Shown: positions 32,571 through 42,028 of the stretch, piece by piece
Layout: each line of letters begins with the position of its first letter
Numbering within the stretch: the stretch's first letter is position 1
Source: Carettochelys insculpta
Lineage: Eukaryota; Chordata; Testudines; Carettochelyidae
Length of the DNA: 64,000 bases
Assembly (NCBI RefSeq): GCF_033958435.1
Contig: NC_134152.1
Span: forward strand, 15,982,001-16,046,000
Direction of reading: 5' to 3'
The notes under the pieces: model-generated
The model's database searches: none
Told to the model about the DNA's origin: nothing
What the model saw: only the letters and a program-made list of their open reading frames with translations
Translations under genes and position numbers: made by a program

Positions 32571-33074
32571 CAGTGGTGTTCAAAACCAATTGAAGCTATC
32601 ACCACATGCCCCCCTCCATCTGCCAGGCACTGCCCCCCCGCCAGCTGCCCTACCCCCTTCAGCCCCCAGTGACTCACCAGAGCCACTGCTGGAGCCACCT
32701 GAGCCCCGAGAGCCACCTGTGCCCCAAGCCACGCCACCCATGCCCCAGAGAGCCGCACCGCACTGCCCGAGCTCCAAGAGCTGCACTGCCCGAGCCCTGA
32801 GAGCCACCTGTGCCCCGAGCTGTGCTGCCCAAGCCCTGACAGCTGCCCAGACGCAGACAGCCGAGTCACCCAGCCCTGAGCCCTCCAGCAGCCTGAGCGA
32901 GCCGCAGGAAGAGCCACCTCCTCCGCTGCCACCAGGCTTGTCCCACCAAGTGGTGGGGCACGTATGCAGAGGGGTGGAAAGCGCTCCACGTGTGCGGCTG
33001 TAAGGAGCTGCATTTGCCACATCACGTTGTCCAGTTTGCCACGTGGTGAACAGACAGCATATTGGACAGCATAG
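32571..33074. mobile_element. hAT-like non-autonomous element
   Basis: The left end is CAGTGGTGTTCAAAACC, a common hAT terminus type; the right end, TTGGACAGCATAG, is a weak inverse match. The flanks TTCTAAAG (32563-32570) and TTCTAACG (33075-33082) agree at 7 of 8 positions, which fits an 8-bp hAT target duplication. The interior is GC-rich with a GCCCCGAGAGCCAC-like minisatellite (about 32700-32830). The Pro-rich frames across it are compositional. Confidence 0.6.
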
Positions 33075-33971
33075 TTCTAACGGGATGGAGATGTGACTTT
33101 TGACTGAGGCTCTTTGTGTGGTATTTTGTAAGATAGGAGAAGTGAGTCAGCATCGGTTTGGAAACTTAGGGGATGCACATGAGGTTGTTTCATAGACTGT
33201 TTCCCAAAACTAAGGAAATACTTTCAATTTCCAAGAAAAAGTATACTGCCATTCCAAAATGGGATGTTGAGCAATGAGTGGAGAGCATTTCAGTGTGCTA
33301 CAAAATATTTTTGTGCTTAGCTCAAGGAGAGTTTAAGATGAGAGACTGTATTGGAGGTAGGTAATAAAATAAAATAAAGTAAGATTAAACCAAACAAGGG
33401 AATAGTTATTCATAGGTTGCAAGCTGTCTTTCCATGTTCCTCTTCTGTAAAAAGACATAATGACTAATATCTAGTAGATTCAAACAACCTCCATTTATTG
33501 ATGACTTTTCAATGATCTTGTATTTGTGCCTTGACAATTAACTTCATCTAGTCTGGTAGCTGTAGATGTATTTTCAGTCCTGGTTTGCTTGAGCAGAAGA
33601 GTGGATATGAGTTAATATAAAATTCTGAAGTTGAAATGTGACCCATAAATGGCATATATATATAGTGACTTGCTAGGAACTGAGTTGTCTAGATTTTTAA
33701 AAAATATGAGTAGACTGAAGGTTTGTTTAGCTCTTAATCCATCCCAGACTTAGGCAAAAGGGTATGAATTTGGAATCTATATTTCTTGGATTGGAATCCT
33801 ATGTTCTCACATAAGTCCTTAAAAGGGATCTCAGATTTTGAATTTTATGTTTTATGAAGAATATATGAACACTCAGAGAAAGAAATTACCTGAATTTCTT
33901 GGAAAAATATGTTTGCCAAGGAGAAGGTTTGTTTTACAACTTGAGCCTGGAAAACCCATTAAGGACACAGA
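33075..33971. other. No recognised feature; AT-rich DNA
   Basis: No gene or repeat family was recognised. Confidence 0.5.
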
Positions 33972-34407
33972 GGCCGTGTCTACACTAGCCAAAAACTTCA
34001 AAATGGCCATGCAAATGGCCATTTCAAAGTTTACTAATGAAGCGCTGAAATACATATTCAGTGCCTCATTAGCATGCTGGCGGCCACAGCACTTCGAAAT
34101 TGACGCGGCTCGCCGCTGCGCAGCTCATCCAGATGGGTCTCCTTTTCGAAAGGACCCCGGCTGCTTTGAAGTCCCCTTATTCCTATGAGCAGATGGGAAT
34201 AAGGGGGCTTCAAAGTAGCTGGGGTCATTTCGAAAAGGAGCCTCGTCTGGACAAGCTGTGCGGCGGCGAGGCACGTCGATTTCGAAGTGCCACGGCTGCC
34301 CGCAAGCTAATGAGGCGCTGACTATGTATTTCAGCACTTCATTAGTAAACTTCGAAATGGCCATTTGCATGGCCATTTCAAAGTTTTTGGCTAGTGTAGA
34401 TGTAGCC
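33972..34407. mobile_element. Long foldback MITE (Harbinger-type), 436 bp
   Basis: The whole element is a near-perfect palindrome. The left arm GGCCGTGTCTACACTAGCCA ... CCTTATTCCTATGAGCAG is answered by ATGGGAATAAGGG ... TGGCTAGTGTAGATGTAGCC. Arms are about 215 bp each, with a centre near 34190. AGA flanks both ends (33969-33971 and 34408-34410), a 3-bp target duplication. Its right half is the same family as the nested MITE at 17114-17355. Confidence 0.85.
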
Positions 34408-34410
34408 AGA

Positions 34411-34938
34411 AAGTGTTAAATATATTTCACATGAGTATGCATCTCATCAGTCAAACTGAGAGGAAGCAATCCCAAAACAGATAATGGATTAAGAAGACAA
34501 ATTTGAAATTCAAAAAGGAAAGAAACAGGGATTATGAAAGAATTTGTCCACCTTAGTAATCACTCAAAAGGATATCGAAAAATCTTGGGAGTATTATCTT
34601 GTTAAAGAACAGGTCTGGCAGTATGACATTGAGATTCCATTCCCAGCTGCTCTACTTATTCGGTGTGTGACCTTGGGCAACTAGCTTAGTTTTTCCCATT
34701 GTGAAAGAGGATAATATTTTTGACACAGGGCTGTTAGGCCTAATGTCTATAGAATTCTTTGAGATTCTGAGATGGAAGGTGCTGCAAGTGTGCAAAATAT
34801 TACTAGTCACTGGAACTGCATTAGAAATACTTCATTTTATAGGGCGAAATTAAAGCTAGGATGGAAAGCCTTATTGCTAACCATGGTCGGGTTTTGGGCA
34901 GAGGAAGATTGACACAGCTGCAAGAATCCTGTTCACAA
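34411..34938. other. No recognised feature
   Basis: Unassigned AT-rich DNA. Confidence 0.45.
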
Positions 34939-35350
34939 GGACTATGTCTACACAAGAGGCTTTTCCTGGCAAAACTGGGCCTTTGTCAAAAAAAAAAAAA
35001 ATCCATTGAGCATCTACATGCAAAATGTGCTTTGTTGACAGTTTGTCGACAAAACTTGCATATCTGTTGGCAGTGTTATACCTCTTCCTGTTCAGGTATA
35101 ATGCCTCTCTGGACAGTGTTATGTTGACAGAATAGCCATGTAGAAACTCTGGGGACCTTTTGTCAACAGACAGGGCTTCCAGTTCACCTGGTAGACCTGT
35201 TTGCAGAGCTTTCAGTTAGCTGATCAGTTGAGAGAGGGCCAGGCAATCTGGCTGCTCTCTGTCAAGAGAGTGGATTGTTCTTTTGATCTGCTTTTATGTG
35301 TAGACACTCTCAGTCAACAGAAGTTTTGCTGGGAAATCTCTTCCTACAGT
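34939..35350. mobile_element. Harbinger-type non-autonomous element
   Basis: Starts GGACTATGTCTACACAAGAG followed by CTTTTCCTGGCAAAACTGGG. Near the right side, ATGTGTAGACACTCTCAG and CAACAGAAGTTTTGCTGGGA appear in inverse relation to the left. GTTTGTCGACAAAAC-like words recur inside and also near 57870. The right terminus is not clear. Confidence 0.55.
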
Positions 35351-35559
35351 GACTTCTGATGATGGAGGCTTCTCGTGTCGTCGTAGCCAAGATGATACGT
35401 GTGTTTGAGCAGAACATAGGTGTTCGAGGTAGGGAAGTTTAGACTGGAGATGCTGTTGGTCTGCCTATCAAATACTGTTCTGACATGGGTTTACTGAGCT
35501 ATGTAGGTACCGTCCTGGAGATCATTTCTGAGATAAAGATTTCACCTGATATAAAGGCA

Positions 35560-36112
35560 GCTATTTAAAGTAAGAATTCATGAGGTTAGGGAAACAGCAT
35601 TAGCTATGCATTTTATCATTTATTTATTTGAAAATTCTCTTTGATCTGCTTGTTCTCATTTATAACCGCTTGCATCCTACTGTTTTGCTAAATAAAAACT
35701 ATTCTGTTCATAATCAAGTCCAGTGTAAATTGTAATTAACTGGTAGGGAGTTTACCACTGTGCATATCTCCCTTTAATTGATAAAAGGGGCATACTTAAT
35801 GAGTCTCCCGTGTAAATGGTTTGTACAGAGACAAGTTAATCTGGGAGGGTTGATCCCTTCTGGGGGTTGATTTCCTGGGTACTCTTCCCTAGAACTGCAT
35901 CTGCCCTGGGCTGTAATTAAGCAGTGTTTGCATTGGTGTGCAGGATAGTGGTAATCCCAACTCTGTGCCTGGCCTGGGAGCAACCAGAGGATCTGGTTCA
36001 GCAGGACAGGGTTATTGTGAGTCCAGGAGAACAAGAAAGTGGGTGTTAGGGGCATGATCAACACACCAGGGAACGTCCCAAATGTCCAGGAAACATCCCA
36101 TACCCTGTCACA
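35560..36112 (+). mobile_element. Probable LTR (solo or truncated)
   Basis: Contains an AATAAAAAC polyadenylation-type signal (about 35690), then GATAAAAGGGGCATACTTAATGA-type and GGTTCAGCAGGACAGGG words that I recognise from a repeated reptile LTR region, and ends ACCCTGTCACA at 36112. The CA end and the layout fit an LTR. The 5' TG boundary and a target duplication could not be fixed. No internal coding region is attached. Confidence 0.4.
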
Positions 36113-36736
36113 GTATGTATGTCTAACCTGCTTAGCCCTAAGTGCCCCTAATCAGGGAGAGGCCTGGCTGTTACAGGCTTTATTGGAGGTGGCAAATAAT
36201 ATATCAATAGGGAAATGGTAGTATTTGAGCTTAACTGTATGTTGTCTGGTATATTTGTGAAATTCCATCATTACTAGTTCAGAACTGAAACATAAGATTA
36301 ATCACCATTGCATAGAGGTGATTTGGAAAGAGGTTCATCCTTGAAAGGCTTCAGTGTAAACTCTGAGGGATATTTGAAGCAACTCTATTTGGGAAGTGAC
36401 TTTAAGATGGCTTGTTTTGTTTTTGTTTTAAAGTGTGTTTTGGGAGGACATTGGAGTGATTGGTGGGAGTTTTGGGTTATTTTTCAGGCAAATGGAGTGT
36501 TTTAGATGTGCTCTTGCTGGGTTGCTGTTTGGGTCTTGTTTAAACTGGCGCTTTGAATTGTATGGTGTCAAACAACCATTTTCAATCATGTTTCTTCCTA
36601 ATGTAATTTTAGCATCTCCACTGTCCAGAACTGGGCAGAACAGACATTGGGCTAACCTTGTTACAACCACACATATCCCAACAGTGTTTGTAAACTATGT
36701 GTCGTGGGACTTTTAGGAAGTTCCTCAACTCACATA
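36113..36736. other. No recognised feature
   Basis: No gene or repeat family was recognised. Frames on both strands overlap and lack domains. Confidence 0.45.
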
Positions 36737-36985
36737 GGCTGCGTCTACACTGGCCCCTCTCTTTCAAAAGGGGTGTTAATGAGGGAGTTTGGAAGATGCT
36801 AATGAAGTGCTGACATGAATATGCAGCACCTCATCAGCATAACGTCAGCCGTGCATGATGCGAAAGTGCTGCTTTTGTAACACATGCCGTCCACGTAGAT
36901 GGGAGCCTTTTGAAAGGACCCCCTGACTTCGAAAGCCCCTTCTTCCTATTTGGTTTGAAAAGGAGGGGCCAGTGTAGATGCAGCC
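36737..36985. mobile_element. Harbinger-type MITE with 3-bp target duplication
   Basis: Left end GGCTGCGTCTACACTGGCCC, right end GGGGCCAGTGTAGATGCAGCC. ATA flanks both ends (36734-36736 and 36986-36988). The terminal inverted repeat extends into CCTCTCTTTCAAAAGG on the left against GGTTTGAAAAGGAGG on the right. Confidence 0.85.
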
Positions 36986-37541
36986 ATAGTGATTCCCTGG
37001 TGTGACTGTTGGACAAGAAAAGTCAAACTCTTTTAAAGGAAGCATTGGTTCAGAGCAACCTGGTTTTTTCTCTGAAGCCCTGTGGACTAGCATATCCTAT
37101 CTTTCCAATAGGGAAATACCATAGGAGATACTCCTAGTGACCCTTTGAAACATACTTTGATTTGTTCACTGCTCAACAGAAATCTCAAAACCGACATAGA
37201 CTGAAAAAAATCACTGCCAGCTTTAATGAATACTTGGTAGATATAGGTAAAATGTAGATTAAATGTGTTTACTAAAGTTGGTCAAATGTTGAGGATTCAT
37301 ACTTAATGTTAATATTGCACACTAGTTGAATTGGTATCTTTGGAACTGATAAGTATATCCTCACATTATTAAATGGCTGCATAAATTAATAGTGTGTGAT
37401 GAGATGTGTGGAAACAAAACTTATTAGAGATAATGAGAGAAACTCAACATCCGTGAAAGCAAGTGCAATTTCAGTGACTTGAATGGGTCTGTAACCTCTT
37501 AGATCAGGTCAGAAATGAGCCCAACTTTTCTCAGTAGGAAG

Positions 37542-37543
<2 letters not shown>
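36986..37543. other. No recognised feature; AT-rich DNA
   Basis: No gene or repeat family was recognised. Confidence 0.5.

Positions 37544-37627
<84 letters not shown>
37544..37627 (+). repeat. CA dinucleotide microsatellite, 42 units
   Basis: An uninterrupted run of CA, 84 bp long. Perfect runs of this length are usually polymorphic. The Thr-His frame through it is not a gene. Confidence 0.98.
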
Positions 37628-37630
<3 letters not shown>

Positions 37631-39386
37631 CCTTTCTTTTCTTTGTAGGCTAGAAACAAGGGAAAGTGAGGGGTGTGTTTCTCCCTATAATTGGAACAGA
37701 TGTCATTTTCGCCTCCTGGGAAAATGCTCTTGAAATGCTACAACTATGAAAGCTCCTGCAGTAGCCAAAATAGTTTCATGTTTGTAACATGAGATTTACT
37801 GGCTTACTATGTTCGTGTGTTAACTTGAATTGGTTTGGATATATACAAATAGAAATCACTGCATAGGTTTTCAGTTGAATAATTTTTCACAACAAGCATA
37901 AGCAAAATTGTTTCTAAATAGCTTAGTTTATCAAAATCAAGCTACTTGAAAACTGTCTGAGCTTTGATTTATTTCTTTTGTTTGCATATTTATTTTTGAT
38001 TTGCTGCATATCTCTGTCTCAACTCTTCCAAATTTGTAAGCAAAACTGTTTTTTCCCCTTTGTGTGTATGTATTAAACACAGTGCTCCTCTTAGTAGTCA
38101 AAATTGAAATATGGTAAACTCACAGCCAGATATCAGTCTTGTTGTGTATTGTTCTCATTAATTCATGATGTGTAATTTTTTTTGTACTTCAATTCTGGAT
38201 GATGCACAAAGTCAACAAGTGGTGAAGTTGGCACAAAGAAAGCACTCTGGCTATAAACAATAACCTTGTATTCCAGGGGAAAATTGAAATTTCCAAAATC
38301 CAATGTGCAGCCTTCTTTGTAAAAAGCACATTGTTCTCCATCACATATAAGTCCTGAAGCAGCTTTGTCACTGCTGAATCTCTGCAACTCTCAATATTTA
38401 ATGGAGCAACAGAAAATCCAGAATTCCTATCTGTACCTTTAGTGGAAAGTAGATATTTCATTTATTTTATATTTTAAAATCTAAATGTATGAAAATGCAA
38501 TATTCTGATCCAAGCTGCAAAATTTGGATGCATGTGTTGATAATCCCAAAGGGCCCTTGTTAGTTTTCAAATCTGCTTTTAAATTTAGATAAGTACAGGC
38601 TATCAGACAGGATGACTGGCAATCTGGGAGAGGAACAGTTTGGTAACATTGGAAATCCTACTTTATTTCAATACATCTTCTTTTTTTCTGGTTTTCTTCT
38701 CTGTTCCTGTATTATTGTTTTCCCTCTATTCTCCTGCCCTTTTTTAAAAAAAGTTAGAAAATAGGTGATCTGTCATGCACACATAGAAATCAATGGGACT
38801 TCTGCCATTAGCTTTAGTCAGTGCAGAATGATATAATAATTATAACTACATAATTAAGCTATCAACTAATTTAGTTTCCTTTTGGGATCTACTTCCAAGT
38901 CACAAAAGAGTGTTTCATATTTTGATTTTTCCTGACTCTTTAAAATTACCTTTTCAAATTTTGTGTACATTTAGTGCTTATGAAAAGCACTATATTGACA
39001 GCCTTAAGTCTCCGATCCACAGTTCTCGTGGTCATCCTGGGTCTCTGCTAAAACTTCCAGATCTAGGATTTTGTGGATTTTTTTGAACCTTTTACACCAT
39101 GTGTTGGGAACTTTACTGAGGTCACCAAATAGCCAACTGATAGTGTTCACAAATTCCCAGTCACAACTACCTAAAGGAGAAAACCTTGGTAAGCTATTGT
39201 CAATTTTTTTATCTATATGCATCCTAGTATTTTGTTTTTTTTTAAAATGCCACGTGTTTGATACACAGCAGAGAGGGCCCAGCCCTGATCCCACAACCTG
39301 CTCATGAATTTTACAAATTTTATTCCTGGTCTAAATTTCATGGCTCGGTTCCCCCTTACAACAGGCAGCATTGTCATAATCTAGAC
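37628..39386. other. No recognised gene; AT-rich DNA with one unexplained frame
   Basis: AT-rich. On the minus strand, two overlapping frames (38163-38387 and 38189-38461) give Cys-containing peptides such as ICDGEQCAFYKEGC. I see no good splice acceptor or donor around them and recognise no family. It could be a decayed exon or chance. Confidence 0.35.
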
Positions 39387-39695
39387 CAGTGTTTCTTAAA
39401 CTATGTTCCATGGAACACTGCTGCTCTGTGAACAACTCGCTGGTGTGTCATGACCATCTGACCCTTTTTTGGTATCATACACAGATGGTATATATTTTCT
39501 GTTATGAAACTAGATATAATGTTGCTTCTTAATTGATATGATACCTGATTATATTACTTCATTTTGGTTTTGGTGTGTTTGTTTGCTTGTTTGCTTATTG
39601 TCTGACAATTTTTTAAAGAACGTTTTCATAGGTGTTCCATGTTAAAAATATTATTGTTTAGTGTTCTGTGGCCTCAAAAAGTTTAAGAAACGATG
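39387..39695. mobile_element. hAT-type MITE with 8-bp target duplication
   Basis: Left end CAGTGTTTCTTAAACTATG, right end AAGTTTAAGAAACGATG, an inverted pair with the typical hAT CAGNGNTTCTNAAAC form. The flanks ATCTAGAC (39379-39386) and ATCTAGAA (39696-39703) agree at 7 of 8 bases. Subterminal GTTCCATGGAACACTG and GGTGTTCCATG also pair. No transposase. Confidence 0.85.
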
Positions 39696-40596
39696 ATCTA
39701 GAAAGCTACACATAAACTAAATTACTGTCTTCTTTCTCCCTTTTTTCTATTACCACTGTAGTTTTACAACAGAAATGTGTCATTCTTTGGTTAATGATGT
39801 GTCTGATATTCATGATAATGAACTTTGTTAGACTTTAGGAGGATTTTCCTAACCCTTAAAATTAGCTTGTCATCTCTAATCAAACATTCAGGTAAGCTGA
39901 TAGACAAGAGCAGGGATTTTCAAAGCCATTAATAGCTAAAATCCTTTAAAAACTGTACTGAGAGTTAAATTTGTCAGTCGGTGGAGTTGACCATCAGAAT
40001 GCTGAATTCACTAGGTAGATAGCTTAATGTTAGAATTCTACAAATTATAATAGAATCACTGGCCTTGTGCAGATCATAAGCTAGGACAGAGTCCTGCCCT
40101 CCAGACAGTGTGTGTTTGTTCCTTTCAGACTTCACAGTTTTAAAATTAGTGCCATAATTTGGATAAATAGACAACTATATAATCTTCAGTTTCCTTTTGG
40201 TCTACCCATCTTTATATTGTCCTACTTTAATATTGTGTAAGGGAAGAGGATTCCAGATAAGTTCCATAAAGTGTGAATGGTTTCCAGATACTTATAAATC
40301 TGAAGACAGGAACTCCTTTATATAGCAATATTAAGCACACCCAAGGAAAAACAAATCACATAATGGGTTGAAACAGGGCAAATATGTCATCAGTGTGAAC
40401 AAAATTTATGAGACTGTGTGTAAATTAGGGATGCACTGATTGATTCAAATGATCTGAGAATGGACCCTGGGCCTGCTCCAGTGGTGATAGTCTAATATGT
40501 AAACCAAAGAGAGGCACAAATTGTTGCACTTTAGAAATGTTGATGCTCCCATAAATGTGCTCTCAACAAAATGCCTTTGAATGATATATCTGGTTT
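39696..40596. other. No recognised feature; AT-rich DNA
   Basis: No gene or repeat family was recognised. Confidence 0.5.
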
Positions 40597-40910
40597 AGGG
40601 CCAGCACTGGACTTGCTGGGACCTAGGCAGGAAGTAAGGAGTGGGTCCTCTTGGAAGGCCCTTGCAATTATCTCTAGGGGTGGAGACAGCACTGGGTGTG
40701 GAGGTGTTGACATTGACGCACCAGTTGAGGTCCCACCAAGGTGAGTCAGGGTGGAGGTGGTGCTCCTGCCCTTACCTCTGCCCAATGGGGCTCAAGCTAA
40801 AACCCAAGCCCAGCCACCTGGGATTGAAGCATGCAACTTAGGTTTGTGTGGCTCCATGTAGCTGGGGCCCCAGACGTTTGCCCTGCTTGCTATGCCCTAA
40901 TGAGAGCCCT
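40597..40910. mobile_element. Possible DNA-transposon-derived element
   Basis: Left AGGGCCAGCACTGGAC, right CTAATGAGAGCCCT. The inverted match is only a few bases (AGGGC), but the GC-rich interior between AT-rich flanks and the word order recall a repeated reptile element. No target duplication was identified. Confidence 0.3.
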
Positions 40911-42028
40911 CTTCTTGCTCTCCATTTGATCTACAACCCAGGAAAACAAGATGTCTGTTTAAAAATGCATTCTCCTCACATACACTCTTCTCATTAGTGT
41001 ATCTAATGCATTCATTTCTTTATTGTAGTTTTTCCTCACAGAATAAGGGTATCCTTTATTTTTTCCACTTTGCAACTTTCAGTCTGGTTCTGCCTCCGTG
41101 TAGAACTCTGAAACCTAAGCTTCTCTAGTTGTTTTAGATGTAGACAGGGATTATAGTGAATCCATGAAACATACTCCCTTCCCCTGTTGAGTTCAATGAG
41201 AATATTTACATGTTCACTTTTTTAGTTCCGAGAGGTTAGTGTAACCTTTTCCCCCACTTATTCCATATCAAACTGAAAAGCCATCATGTATTTGTGAGTA
41301 AGAAAGAAATCATTATAAACAGTGTAGATGCATATGCATTTATTCCAAGAGAAAAACCCGAAGTCCTGAAACAATTAGTTCCTCTACTTGTGAGGCATAA
41401 ACCTATGTAAAGCATTGCAGAAACCCAGCTGGCTTACTCCCTGATAAAGCATATGTCCCAACAGAAAGATACAGTAAGTAGAGCAGGTGCTAATCAGCCC
41501 AGGAATGTATTCACAATTGCAGGTCTCAGCATCTGGCTGAGAGCAGACAAGTTTGTCAGAAGGAATTACTGATGTGTGGGCAGTGAAACTGAAGAAATAT
41601 AAAGCTCCATTGATATTACTGCTGTTGCAGTTACTTTTTGTCAGGCCAGTCTGTAAGATGCATTTTCCCAGATGTGAAAGCCAGAATGTTGGCCCAGCTG
41701 AGCCTGCCTCATGAGAAAGGTACAATAAGCTCTTTTATATCCAGTAGCCCTGGGGCTGGGAGGTTGCCGAATATTCAGTTATTCTGGATAATAGAGAGGT
41801 ATACCTAGCAGTGCATAACTCTGAAGAAAAACAAGATTAGATATTAAGAAACAAACAAAAATGTATGCAAAGGACTTTATTTACCAGCAATGGTAGTACT
41901 GTACACTATAAACTTATACTGTATTTGCGGTATTTATTTGTATTTATTTTTCACTATACTTTACTTATGGAAAATGTAACTAAAATTTACTTAGGGTTAA
42001 AATGCTAGTTATTTGAGAGTTCTGGGTG
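40911..42028. other. No recognised gene; one unexplained minus-strand frame
   Basis: A 113-codon minus-strand frame (41725-41384) contains several Cys (CNCEYIPGLISTCSTYC). No family was recognised, and no flanking repeats were seen. Coding status is unproven. Confidence 0.35.

Noticed and set aside
32528..33025. Overlapping Gly/Ala- and Pro-rich frames of 137-165 codons on both strands
   Set aside because: They lie inside a GC-rich hAT-like element with a degenerate minisatellite; all frames are open because of composition.
36428..36716. Possible exon on either strand
   Set aside because: Frames on both strands overlap, none has splice signals or recognisable domains.
37515..37733. 72-codon frame with Thr-His repeats
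   Set aside because: It is the translation of the CA microsatellite.
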